64,000 bases of DNA from Dryas octopetala (GCA_963921425.1 OY992832.1:15412835-15476834); one strand, 5' to 3'; positions 10,474 to 21,790 are shown, numbered from the stretch's first letter. Numbers and translations: made by a program. Notes: generated by a model from the sequence alone, not told the origin.

Positions 10474-11605
10474 CATTAGTGAGTGAGTTAGCACCAGCTG
10501 TAATAACAGTTGTTAAGAGTTAGTTTATGTTATGTATAAAACTATTTGTAATCATTATTCACAATCAATGAAGTTAGTTTTACACAAATTTTCTTGAGCT
10601 CTCTTCATTTTTCTCTTTGATTTTCTCACAATCTCAGTTTGTCTTCTTGGTATTAGAGCAATTGCTTCTGTTGAGAGAAATCTCACATTGAAGATGTGAG
10701 GGCTTTGCTAGTGGCTTATAAAGGTTTGGACTACTTCTCTCATTGCCAATTGGTTTTGGGATGGATGCCTAGATTTCTTCATGGTATCAGAGCAGGTTAT
10801 CCACGTGATGCACATAACGGCCACACATGCTCTCACGTCACCCAATATAAATTGTCTACGTGTTAGGCTTAAATGACGCCACACGTGCGGGGGCGTGTTG
10901 AGAGAAATCCCACATTGAAGATGTGAGGGCTAGTGGCTTATAAGGGTTTGGACTACTCCTCTCATTGCCAATTGGTTTTGGGATGGATGCCTAGATTTCT
11001 TCAGCTTCAATGCTCTTCTCGATCCTTCACTTTTTCTTCCGCTACTGATTATTCGATCACTGGTTCCTCAATTCGCTTTTATCTTCTTTCTTCATTTTCT
11101 TAGGGTTTGTTCGTCAGTTTTCTTGAGAAAATTTGTTCATTTTCCTACGAAAATTTCTTTGTCATGGCTAACGAAGATCCTACTCAAGCTGCTCCAATGA
11201 ACACTACACAAGAACCAATGCATTGAACAAATTTCGTCGGCGTAGCCATGACGAAGAAATTTTCGAGGAAAATGAACAAATTTTCTCAGGAAAATTGAAG
11301 AACAAACCCTAAGAAATCAAAGAAAGAAGATGAAGCAAATTGAGGAACCAGTGATTCAAAGAATCAGTAGCGGAAGAAAAAGTGAAGAATCGAGAAGAGT
11401 ATTGAAGCAATTGCTAAGATACCAAGAAGACAAACTGAGACTAAGAGAAAATCAGAGAGAAAAAGAAAGAAAGCTCAAGAAAATATGTGTAAAACTGACT
11501 TCATTAATTGTGAATAATGATTACAAATTTACAACTAGTTTTATACATAACATAAACTAACTCTAACAGCTATTATTACAGCTGGTGCTAACTCATTCAC
11601 TAACG
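10474..11605. repeat. Large inverted repeat of copia-type LTR and leader, 363-bp arms
   Basis: 10474-11170 (after removing the TRIM and one target copy) is the reverse complement of 11243-11605, with scattered mismatches. Both arms net to about 363 bp, separated by a 72-bp spacer. In the left arm a primer-binding-site-like TGGTATTAGAGCA lies at 10649-10661. Further in, an ATG at 11164 opens MANEDPTQAAPMNTTQEPM, resembling a copia Gag start. The arms therefore look like two head-to-head copies of the 3' part of an LTR plus leader of a Ty1/copia element. A transcript across it would fold into a long hairpin. Confidence 0.8.
10669..11003 (+). mobile_element. TRIM (miniature LTR retrotransposon), complete with TSD
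   Basis: Two direct repeats, 10669-10781 (113 bp) and 10896-11003 (108 bp), both start TGTTGAGAGAAAT and end TTCTTCA. Immediately after the first lies TGGTATCAGAGC, complementary to the 3' end of initiator tRNA-Met (primer binding site). A G-rich GTGCGGGGGCG precedes the second repeat as polypurine-tract candidate. The whole is flanked by GCTTC at 10664-10668 and 11004-11008, a 5-bp target duplication. Internal sequence is only 114 bp with no coding capacity. It sits inside the left arm of the inverted repeat and is absent from the right arm, so it inserted after the arms formed. Confidence 0.92.
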
Positions 11606-13443
11606 AAGAAATTTTCATCGTTGTTGTTCGTCAATGAAATCGGTGTAGTTATATTTTTCCACGTAGACTATACCGATTTCAAATTCAATTTGCCAAATGT
11701 CAAAAGTTTGATTATGTGGGAAAAATGTACAAAGACACCTACCAATTGATTTACACGTGCTTCAACTGTAGATTACTAAGTACATATGTCCACCATTGCC
11801 AAGATAGCAATAGAATTTCTCTCCAACTTCTACCCTCTCAAAGAAATACATGTTTGCTCTGTCACATTGCCAGTACTTCCTGTTCCTTTAGAATTCCATA
11901 ATTCATTATTTCATTACAGAATCAATGAGTCAAAAACTCTGTATATTGTTCTTTGAATGTAGTTCTTTGAATATCTATCTACTAACTGAATTAGACTAAC
12001 TATTTAAACGTCAGATTTTTTATTTTTTATTTAAAAAAAAAAAGATTTTTTTTTAGTTTTTAATAATCAAAAACTCAAACTATACACACCTACTTGAATG
12101 TGGTTTTTGAATGTAGTTCTTTGCTCTGTAAGTACTGCCTTTCAAATTCACTAACTATTTACACTTAAATTAGACTCTTTGAATCCTATTTTTAATTATT
12201 ACACAAATTCCCAAATCGCTAACTAAACGACTAAGTAATCACTTCAATTTAGACTCAGCAATTTCCCTTAACACCTTTTGATATATTCTTTTATTTTCTC
12301 CCACTTCCACATTGACGGTTCTACATAGATGAATCACAAACTTTCCAGATCACAAGCTCATATTAGAAGTTTTAATTCGATATAAAGAACGTAAAAAACA
12401 GATAAGAAATGAGTGAGCTATGAACATTCAAAGTTATGAACTTTCATCAAATTTTCCCGCGGGGTTCACCATAAAAGATTTAAGTAAATCGAATTCTAAA
12501 GTGTTTTTGATGTTTAAGAACTCATTAGAAAGGTATATATGAACTATATAATCATACTAGAGCAAGATATAAGCATTAAAACAGTTTAAACATTGAAAAC
12601 CTGATTTTCCGACCACCGAAAATCTCATAGAATCGCTAGAATCTGGAAATTGTTGCTGGATTCTACAAAACTTGTTTTGGCCATAACTTATTCATTTCTT
12701 AACCTTCTTTAGTGATTCAAAAGGCCAACTTGAAGTATTTTTCGTGTACATTATAATTGTATATTTTGTTTTAACTAAAACTAAATATTTAAACACGAAT
12801 TATTGCAAAACTCAAAAGTGACGAGTTTTTAAGAAAAATACATGTTCTTCATGTTTGATCCATTCTAAAGGCAGAAAAACGATATAAAAGTGTTCAAGTA
12901 CTTACTCTAAAGCTTTCTGAAGTGAATTTGAGAAGCTTTGACGGTTGGAATTGAAATTGAACTTGAACTTCAAAGGTGCAAGTATGGAAGCTTATTGGGA
13001 GAGGGAGTTTGGCTAGCTCTTTTTTCTATTTCATTAAATGAGTTTTGGGTAAGCTCTTTGGCTGAGTTTGAAGTGTGAAATCAATAGAGGAAGGGACATG
13101 AATTTATAGGCAATGAGCTGGTTACTAATGGACTGTAGTTTTGATCCAAAGTTGAGAAGTAATCATAATTGGGAGGCAAGTGGAAAATTTACCATTGAAT
13201 GAAAAATTCATATTTTTTTTGAAAGATCATGCATATGCTGAGTTTGTGATCTCAGCTGCTGAATTTGCAAATCTCCAAGATATTTCTCCTTCAATTTTCT
13301 TGTGTGTATGTTACGTATGGTGCTTTGTTTAAATTTACACTTTGTTGTAAAATCAAGGGCAAAATGGTAATCGCACATATAAATATTGGATTTTGGAAAT
13401 AAAATGTAGATAAATAAAATTAGTTTACAATCACATATATACT
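11606..13443. other. Non-genic DNA, no clear gene
   Basis: AT-rich sequence without a convincing exon. A diverged short repeat containing GAATGTAGTTCTTTGA occurs near 11957 and 12110. The stretch 12400-13060 has more balanced composition but no recognisable protein. I see nothing that can be named. Confidence 0.5.
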
Positions 13444-14468
13444 TAGGGGTGGGCATAATAACCGACGCACCGAAACACCGAACCAAACCAACCGTAAAAA
13501 AATCGAAAAAACACCGAGTTGACCAAAAAGTCAACACCGTAAGAGAAAACCGAACCACACCGTATATGGACGGTTTCGGTTCCGGTTTCATGCTATTTTA
13601 CCCGAACCAAACCGAACCAAACCGTGTAATTTTTTAAAAATATAATTATATATTTTTATGCATAGTTTATACATTTTTATACACATTTTATACATTTTTA
13701 TTTTAGACCCTAAAATACATTTTATATAACCCTATGAGTTTAATATTATATATATAATAATGTTTTAGTATATAATTTTAGTTATATCTTATATAATAAA
13801 ATTAGTATACTCTATAGTCTGTAGTCTATAGTCTATATAATAATGTTTTATGCATATAGAGTTATATATAAATTTAGTATATAACATATAGTTAGTAACT
13901 TAGTATAGTTAGTTATATATAACTATATAGTTAGTAACTTAGTGTATAGTAGTTATATACATACTACAATAGTTATATATAACTATATAAGTAATATATA
14001 ATTATAATAGTATACTAGTATATACTATAGTAGTATATAGTTATATATATACTATACTTATTACTCTATAGTAGTTATATATAATCTTATATATAGTTAT
14101 AACTTATAACTTAAGCAGGTTGTATTTATTTTAAAATTTTAAGTACTAAGCAAGTTAAACAAAGTTCAAAGTTGTATTTGCATTTGTTTAATTGGTAGAA
14201 TGGTAGTTCAAAAACCCAATTGTGTGGCCAAAATGTTCAAAAACCAAATGTAAGTACCAACAAAATAATTGGACTTAGGCCCACATTTTTTGGCCCAAAA
14301 CCGTGCACACACCGAACCAAACCGTTCTTGCAATGGTTTGGTTTGGTTTGGTTTGGTTTTTTTCCACTTTGTCCGGTTCACAACACCGAACTAAACCGAT
14401 ATAATATTTCTGGCGCGGTGCATGGTTCTCGGGGTGAACTGAGCCGAACCGCACCGTGCCCACCCCTA
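13444..14468. mobile_element. hAT-like non-autonomous element, TAGGGGTGGGCA termini
   Basis: The termini are TAGGGGTGGGCA at 13444 and TGCCCACCCCTA ending at 14468, perfect 12-bp inverted repeats. They match those of the element at 60552-62794. Subterminal regions carry many ACCGAACCAAACC-type repeats. The core (about 13640-14110) is almost pure TA-rich sequence. Flanking 8-mers are tatatact and tataatat (5 of 8 match), so the target duplication is degraded or ambiguous. No transposase is visible. Short open frames within it are repeat artefacts. Confidence 0.75.
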
Positions 14469-15084
14469 TATAATATACTTAATCTTAAAAATAATACTAA
14501 TAGGCTCAAACACCAATTATGTGTATAAATTAAAAATAATGAATATACGAGCAATGGTATTTTGGTAATTCCACTCAAAATTTCATAAATGATATAAATA
14601 AGTAAAATAAAATATATAAATAAACACAAAATGAGAATCATGTCTTGGCATCAATTATTGGCTCCCAGAAGAGTTATATGTGTAGATAAACATAAAATAC
14701 GTGTAAGGGCATTTCAGGTATTTTTGCGCATAAATCCACTTTATGATTTTAGATCATTTCTTATACTAGAATGTGCATAAAAATTAAATTAGAAGTGTCC
14801 CGTGCTTCTAAATTATTTCATTGTATAATGAGATCGGCACAGGAAGTCTTGAAGGCTGCAGAGTGGATTTCCCCTGACCTGCAGGTGTACATCAAGTCAG
14901 ATAATATAGTATAGATGCATTATAGGTAGACTGCATGGCTTCCCATTCCCTACTAAGCACAGATTACAATAATTTTTCTTTAAAATTTTCTAGTGGTTGT
15001 ATACATTTTAGTCTGTGAAGTGCTACACCTTTGGTACATGCTCTATAAATTTTTCGATTGCTATACATTTTCTTGTACAAGTTC
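14469..15084. other. Intergenic, no gene seen
   Basis: AT-rich sequence between the hAT-like element and the (GT)n(GA)n microsatellite; nothing identifiable. Confidence 0.55.

Positions 15085-15135
<51 letters not shown>
15085..15135. repeat. (GT)n(GA)n compound microsatellite
   Basis: A GT run of about 23 bp passes directly into a GA run of about 28 bp. Confidence 0.95.
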
Positions 15136-15139
<4 letters not shown>

Positions 15140-15202
15140 ATGATAGAGTAATTGCACTTAGGAACCTCTTTCCGAGCATAACTACACTAACTCCATAGTC
15201 TA

Positions 15203-17127
15203 AATCCTAGCAGGTCTAGTATTGTAGCTAGGTCTACTTTGCAGTTGGGTTGGTCTGCCTCCTTGCTGTCTCCTTTGTTGGTCCACTTGAGGTTGAGGGT
15301 GCTGTACTTGAGAGTTGAATGCTAATTTGCACTCTGCATTGGTTCTTGTGTAGTGTTCATTGGAGCAGCTGGGTGTGGATTCTGTTTAGTCTTCCTCACT
15401 CTCTTGGGCTATTGGTCAACATGCATTGTAAAATGGAAGATATATAATTAATTACAGCAAAAATTCAAATTAGTACACGAGGGTGAAATTAATTACCTAT
15501 GTTGAGCTTGATGTGGCTGATTTCTGAACTCTCTTCCTGACCCACTTAGGTTTAGGGTCCAAATGTCTGTGGCAGGTCCTAAAATTGTGGCCTTGCTTGC
15601 CGCAGTGGCTACACTTAAGCTGTCCTTGGTTCCTAGGAAGCCTAGTCTTGTTTCCCAAAGCCTTGAATATTGTTCCTTTAAGGTTCCCTCTATCACCTTG
15701 AAAGCCATCTTCTTAGCTCTGTATAGATGCATAAATGATGCCCCCAATTGTATTCCGCAGCCAATGCCTCTTTCATAGCTTGAATACGCATATCAGGATT
15801 TGCCTTAAGCCTATCCATGAACGTTTTGCACAACCACTTTGTATTCACATTCTTGTTGTCAAACACCCGATTACAGGATTCATGTTCAGGTTGATATGTT
15901 CTAACCTAGCAAAACAACAAAGACAAATGGATTAGTATACAACAGCAGTTTAAAAACAAAAAGCACATCACAACAAAAAAAGAGCTGAGACACTAGCATA
16001 CCTGCAAGCTACCATCTTCCCTTAGCCTTGATGCATACATATGCCATGTGTTGGAACAATGTGTATGTGGGTAATGGCTAGAGAGGGAAAAATGCTTCAA
16101 AGACACATAAATGTTTATGCTTTCCTTAAGACTTTATTTGCACCCACAACAAGTGTACAAAGGGGATATACAAATAAGTCTATAGGATGCAATGAAGCCT
16201 AGCAATATGCTAATGTTGGTCTGCGTTTTGCACAACAGAAGACCAACCCAACACTCAAATGAAAGTTTTCAAGAGACTCAAGGTTACTAGATATTTTTTC
16301 TAGAATTAAACTATAGTAAAGGTTTGTTAGAAATCTCAAAGGAGATGAAAGCACAAGATACAAGAGAGGAAATAGAATTTTCGGATGTAATAAATTTGCA
16401 GGAAATCATCTCTTTATATAAAGATGATATACCTTTTCCAAGTGGTGTAATACCTTTTCAGATTTTTGGGTTACCATTGTTTGTTAAGAGTTGTCAATTG
16501 CAGTCAATATTAATTAATGGCCATTAGACACCTTTTGATCAAAAGTCACGTACAAAACTCAACAGACATCTTTTGATCAAAAGCCATATACTTTAAACCC
16601 AATAGACACCTTTTGACAGAGACATCCCTCTGCAGATTTAACCCAAGTACGCGTGCAAAGTGCCTTTCACAATGAAAGGTTAATTTCATAACACCATGGG
16701 CAACCTAGGGTAGAGCATTCAACCTTGATTTTATGCTTCTCATTTCTCATGAACACTAGTTCTCTCCCAGTTTGCAATGAATGCTCCCTCACTGCCTCTC
16801 TAAATATCTTACAGTCTGTGAAAACCAATCCCAACTGAAATTGGACATTCTCCATGTCAGTTTCTGGATTAAATTCTGGCCACTTAATATGCTTCCATTT
16901 CTCATCATCAGATTCATCATCTGCACTGTGTAATCATCAAACTTGTATTCTTCTTCATCAACATCATCATCATCATCATCAAGATATTTAAATCCAAAAG
17001 CCTCTTCAACTGGATCAACCCATTCACTCATATTACTGATCCCCATATACCATTCAACACTATTGTCGATAACATATATCCTCTTGGACTCACCGCATAA
17101 TATAATCTTATAATCTGAACCATTCAT
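15203..17127 (-). pseudogene. Mutator-like (MULE/MuDR) transposase, internally deleted and interrupted
   Basis: Read on the minus strand, 17127-16667 encodes an acidic N-terminus (DDDDDDVDEEEY) and a MuDR DNA-binding-type segment (FREAVREHSLQTGRELVFMR... GCPWCYE). After an insertion, 16036-15500 continues with ASRLREDGSLQ, an intron (about 16004-15906), VRTYQPEHESCNRVFDNKN and YRAKKMAFKVIEGTLKEQYS. It then passes within a few residues to a CCHC zinc knuckle (CSHCGKQGHNFRTC, CX2CX4HX4C) and a basic C-terminal tail. In intact plant MULE transposases a DDE catalytic core of several hundred residues separates these parts; it is missing here. A glutamine-rich tail continues to about 15203. The copy is catalytically dead. 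Confidence 0.8.
16038..16690. mobile_element. Insertion of about 650 bp inside the MULE relic, type unknown
   Basis: The MULE reading frame breaks between the CPWCY and ASRLRED segments, normally adjacent in the family. The inserted DNA is bordered by CATA on both sides (16034-16037 and 16687-16690), possibly a short target duplication. It contains repeats of an AGACACCTTTTGATCAAAAG-like motif near 16527, 16565 and 16606. No terminal inverted repeat or clear LTR was found. Confidence 0.45.
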
Positions 17128-17207
17128 ATTTTAGGTCATACTTTAAAGATTATTTTTGTAAACAATCTCTTAAATCGAAAGTCAGTTAGCCAAATTATAG
17201 AGAAAAT

Positions 17208-17506
17208 TGTCATTTTGCTCCCCAGATTATTACACTTCTATCAATATGCTCCAAAGACTTCCAATTTGGAAAATTAAGGTACTTGACTTTTTAATTTTGT
17301 TAATTTGCTCAGTATATTGATACTAGTGATGGGCACATGACAACTATTTTTCCCTCAATAAGGATCCTTCGTGATAGAAAACAAGCAAATTAACAAAATT
17401 ACCTCAATTAGCAAAATTGAAAAGTAAAGTATCTTAATTTTTCAAATTGAAAATTTGAAAACAAATTGATACAAGTGCAATATATAGTTAGGGAGCAAAA
17501 TGGCAG
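17208..17506. mobile_element. Foldback MITE
   Basis: The sequence starting TGTCATTTTGCTCCCC near 17208 is an imperfect inverted copy of that ending GGGAGCAAAATGGCAG near 17506. Matching blocks continue inward for about 130 bp per arm (for example CAATTTGGAAAATTAAGGTAC against its complement). No coding capacity. The target duplication was not resolved. Confidence 0.65.
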
Positions 17507-18338
17507 TTATATATATACATATATATATATTTAAAAAATTTCAAAACTTTCAGCAAGCAAGAGTAGTTATAGCTTGAGGATTGCTATCTACCTTTTCCAA
17601 GTTACCTTCTTTTAACTTTTCTCTTATGATTCTCATTGTACAATGTGGCCTCATAATCGAGACTGTTTATTTTTTATATCACCATTTAAAGGTTATCTCT
17701 AAAAAAAAAAAAAATCATATTGAAAATCGTTTGATCATGTAGTTGTTATCAAATAAGAAAATCTTGAGTCTAATTGCTACAAAAACCGACTGTTTATTGG
17801 ATAATAGTTACATAACTAAACAATTTTCAATTTGGTTTAATTTTTTGTAAAATTAATCACTAAATAATGATCTAAAAAGATGAACAATATGATCATAATG
17901 AGAATAATAAAAAATGAAAATCAAAGGAAAAGATAGATTAGGGTTAGGTAACTAGCATTTCTTGACAGAAAAATTGTAAAAGGGAGTTAGATTTTAGAAT
18001 AGGTGTAAGATTTTTTTTTTTTTTTTGGTAGAAGGCTTAGGCTTTATTTCAAAGAATCATATGTGAACAAGGGACCTGACTTCTGAAGACCAAGTAGACT
18101 GATAAAGGTGTTGAGTTTGCATTTAGCAAGATTCAGGTTGGTGGCAACAAAATATTTGTCCGAAACATATGATGATTGAAGAAGACGACGCAAAACCGAA
18201 AGAGAGAGAACGAGAAAGTACCCACGACTTATTCAAAAGACAGAACTCAAAGGGCTGTTTGGTCATTTCAGATCCAAAAACAAAGAGAGAGATAGAGAGA
18301 GATAGAGAGAGAAAGGGATAAGCTAAACAGCAAGCACT

Positions 18339-18343
<5 letters not shown>
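17507..18343. other. Intergenic DNA and SWIB upstream region
   Basis: AT-rich DNA with poly-A at 17701-17714 and poly-T at 18008-18025. The T run followed by unique-looking sequence could be the reversed tail of a retroposon, not proven. The last 160 bp are purine-rich (GAGA and GATAGAGA blocks) and form the SWIB gene's leader. Confidence 0.5.

Positions 18344-18377
<34 letters not shown>
18344..18377 (+). repeat. (GA)n tract in the SWIB gene 5' leader
   Basis: GA dinucleotides run to within three bases of the SWIB start codon. GA/CT tracts in plant leaders often bind BPC-type GAGA factors; that role is inferred. Confidence 0.85.
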
Positions 18378-18379
<2 letters not shown>

Positions 18380-20697
18380 ATGGTGACAGAGCAAGAGATA
18401 TCGCAAGCTTTACAAGCCCTAATCCACGAGTCCACTACAAACCCTAACACCCCGACCTTCACCACCATAAACGAAGTCGTTCAGCAGCTGCAGTCGAAGC
18501 TCGGCCTCGACCTCTCCCACAAGACCGACTTCATTACGACCCAGATCCATTACCTCTTCCGATCCCACCCACCCCAACCCCAACCCCAACCCCAGCCTCA
18601 ACAGCCCAAAGACCATTTTGCTCTCCACCAAAGCCCTAATTACCACGCCACCCCCACCCCCACCTCCTCCGCCTTCCAAACCTTCTCGTCCCAGCCTCCA
18701 CCTCCTCAGACGCACCCCGAATCCGCCTCCAGAGCTCCCGCTTCCGTTTCCGGCTCTGACACGCCCAAGGACAGGTTTCTTTTTTGTTTTTTGTTTATGG
18801 GTAATTTCTGTTTGGTTCCCGAGAAAATTGAGGGAAGGGAAAGTGGAATACTATTTGCACATTGTCAATTAGTGCTTTGGGGGCAACTGGGGTTTAAGGA
18901 AATTAGAAAATTGTCTCCATTCAGATTTCGTTTGTTGTATTAAGAAAGGTCCTCTTAAGTTAATTTCATTCATGTTTTCCTGCCGTCTGTTTGGCTTTTG
19001 AGAAAATTTAAGCAACAGTAAGAAAATCGATAGTTTGATTGTTATCCTTTGTAAAGGTGTAAGCTTTATGTTATTTGGGCCGTGGGCATTGGTATGCATG
19101 TCTTACTGTAGAATGCCATTTTCAGTTCTATTGATTTTGGCGCGGCAAGGTTGTATATGATTTTACTCTAAGCATATAGTTGGTCTCGTACTTTATACTT
19201 ATTTCATTCAAGTATTGGGCTCAAAGCAAATGATAGCTAGCAAAAAGTGCTTACATGATGTAGTTGTAATAGCAGTAATTTGATATTTGAGCTAATATTG
19301 CAGTGCTTTTATCATTTTTTTGCAGCTCTAAACCTAAACCTAAGAGAAAAGGTGGCCCAGGGGGTCTAAACAAACTTTGTGGTGTTTCGCCTGAACTTCA
19401 GGCCATTGTTGGCCATCCAACTCTCCCTAGGACTGAGGTTCAATCTCATGCATTAGTGCTATTTGCTAGAGTTTGTTTATTATCTCGTCTTGAGGTTTTT
19501 TATTTTTTATTTTCTCTTGGTAACTGTTGATTTCAGATTGTGAAGCAACTGTGGGCTTACATAAGGAAAAACAATCTCCAAGATCCTGGTAACAAGAGGA
19601 AAATTATTTGCAATGAGGAGCTGCGGTTGGTTTTTGAGACAGACTGTACTGACATGTTTAAGATGAACAAGTTGCTTGCTAAACATATAATTCCACTTGA
19701 ACCATCAAGTATGTATTTCGTGTAACGGTTTCCTTTGTGTGTGCATGAGCCCACACACTTGTGTCTGTGTTTTGTGTTATGCGTGTATAATTTGATGCAT
19801 GTCTAAGGACTTGATGTTTTGGTGCTCTCAGAACAGTCGGCTCCCAAGAAGCCCAAGGTCCCCAAGGTTGCTGTGGAGTCTGGAACAAAAAATACAGATT
19901 CGGGTCCTTCTTTGATAATATCTGAAGCACTTGCAAATTTTTTTGGTGTTGGTGTAAGGGAGATGCTCCAATCGGAGGTTTTAACGCGTATCTGGGAATA
20001 CATAAAGGCCAACCATCTGGAGGTAGGTAACCACACACCCCCACCCCCCAAAAAAAAAAAATAGTAGAGGTAGATAACTGGTGCAAGCCTTTTTTATGCC
20101 ATGCTGTTTATTTGAAGTTTTCTGTTGCATTGTTGAATGTTGAGTATAGTGTCTTTAACAAAGTTTGGCACTACCTTAGTACTTGTTTATCTGTTAGCGT
20201 CAGTGGTGCACATAGTTTTAATTTGTCTCTTATGCCGGATCACTCCTCTTTATGAAGCATGGTGGATAGTAGTCGGGGTGAAGGCTGGATTTCTCAAGAG
20301 TTTTCTTAATAGTCAATCTGCAGATAATTCAAGATGTTTTAGAACTTTGTTTGAGCATTTAAAGAGAGAATGATTTGCACCCTACATCCAATGACATGAA
20401 GGCTGTGCATGAATCTGATTTTTTTTTTTTTTTTTTCCGTCTAACTGTAAAATTCTTTTTCAGTCTTTAATCCTGAAATTTCTTGAAACCTGATAAGTTC
20501 ACAGATGAACAATGGCGGCAATTGACTATATTAACCCTTTTTTTTTCCACCCTGTTTAAATGCATCTCTAGGATCCTCTAAATCCGATGGTTATAATATG
20601 TGATGCAAAGCTTCAAGAGCTCTTTGGTTGTGAAAGCATCTCTGCATCGGGAATACCAGGAGTTTTGGCACGTAATCACATATTCAGAAGATCGTAA
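18380..20697 (+). CDS. DEK-C and double SWIB/MDM2 domain protein
   Basis: Five exons join in phase: 18380-18774, 19326-19437, 19537-19708, 19832-20022, 20572-20697 (996 nt, 331 residues). Residues 1-60 (MVTEQEISQALQALI...) resemble a DEK C-terminal domain. A P/Q-rich linker with repeated PQ follows, then a basic KPKPKRKGG patch. SWIB domain 1 spans about 146-226 (LNKLCGVSPEL... IVKQLWAYIRKNNLQDP... FKMNKLLAKHI). SWIB domain 2 spans about 251-331 (LTRIWEYIKANHLE|DPLNPMVIICD... RNHIFRRS). From family knowledge, this DEK-C plus two-SWIB architecture occurs in plant nuclear proteins related to Arabidopsis At4g22360, thought to act in chromatin remodelling or transcription. A 3'-UTR intron is likely (AG|gttt at the stop, acceptor at about 21238). 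The gene looks intact. Confidence 0.9.
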
Positions 20698-21755
20698 TAG
20701 GTTTGTAGACATTATTTTTATCTTTTATTTTTGAAAAGTAGGTTCTTGGATGTTAAAGTTATTATAGTTTTTGTGGTAATGTTCTCTTGCCAAAGAGTCT
20801 CGCTACATAATCACACATACAGACGATAATGTATCCCATTAATGTTTTAGATTGACAGTCAAACATTATAACATGCCAGACTTTTTGGCAAGAGAACAGT
20901 TTTTGATATTCCAAAAATAGTATTGCTTCCTTTTCCTTTTCATATACGAAGAGAGAATTTTATATTCTTGATTTTAAGACTTCCTGTGGATCAGAGAATG
21001 GCATGTGGTAATCTTCATTTAGGGGCCTGAATAAACTCAAGTTTAATGGCTCTGCTGCTTATTCTTGTAATTGTTCCTTCCTGCATCTCAGATAATGATT
21101 TGTTTTCATTAGATTCATTTACCCATATGTTGAATTTTTGACCTTTTGTCTACATCATTGCTCCCCTTTGATTTTTTTAATTAGTTATATTTTGTATTAG
21201 CCCACAAGATTTGACAGAATGTTGATTATTTCTTGCAGTTGCAGATCTTTGGCGTGATAACTTATGCGCCAGCCTTGGGAGAAATTGATATGGGTCGATG
21301 TCTTTTACTTTGAGCATTTATATGTTATCTTTTTAGCTCTTGTTTGTAAGTAGTGACAGTATGAAAATGTACTATGGGGGGTTCATGGCAGGTCTTATTT
21401 TGCAAATGGCGCCATGGTTTGTCTGACTTGTTCTGTTAGGTTAGGGTGAGCTTTGGAGTTTCTAACACCTGTAAAATAGCAGACAGTAGAAAACAAAGGC
21501 AAATGTAAGAAGATGTTATTAACTCGTTTTCAGTTATGATTTTATGAATGTATTTATTTAGTCATTGGATGTTGCAGCTTACAAGTTGCTTATGCAGTGC
21601 CATATTCAGCTTTTGGCTTTAAATTATATCTCTGTGAAGCCCTCCTTCGTGCATAAATTTTGTGGGGCAATACTAATATTAAAGCTTCTCTCTTGTTTTA
21701 TACATGTATTCAGAATTTATCTTAAATTGTTCCAACTTTAATACGCTTTTTTTTT

Positions 21756-21760
<5 letters not shown>
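20698..21760 (+). other. SWIB 3' region: 3'-UTR intron, last exon and flank
   Basis: After the stop codon, tag|gtttg can act as a donor, and ttcttgcag at 21230-21238 as an acceptor. The likely terminal non-coding exon begins at 21239. No coding sequence is seen. Duplicated ATAATCACA(T/C)A.CAGA motifs (20675 and 20806) lie in the intron. Confidence 0.45.

Positions 21761-21790
<30 letters not shown>
21761..21790. repeat. (CT)n microsatellite
   Basis: Poly-T followed by about 15 CT units between the SWIB and lipid-transfer genes. Confidence 0.95.

Noticed and set aside
10203..10479. Ser/Leu- and Arg/Glu-rich open frames on both strands
   Set aside because: Direct translations of the (CT)n microsatellite.
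13208..14641. Several open frames of 60-127 codons
   Set aside because: They fall on the hAT-like element's subterminal repeats and flanks and have no family resemblance.
16038..16690. Reading the MULE insertion as a solo LTR starting TGTTGGAACAATG
   Set aside because: No CA end in the right place and no 5-bp duplication consistent with those ends.
18419..18715. Gly/Leu-rich minus-strand open frame of 98 codons
   Set aside because: Antisense shadow of the P/Q-rich first exon of the SWIB gene.
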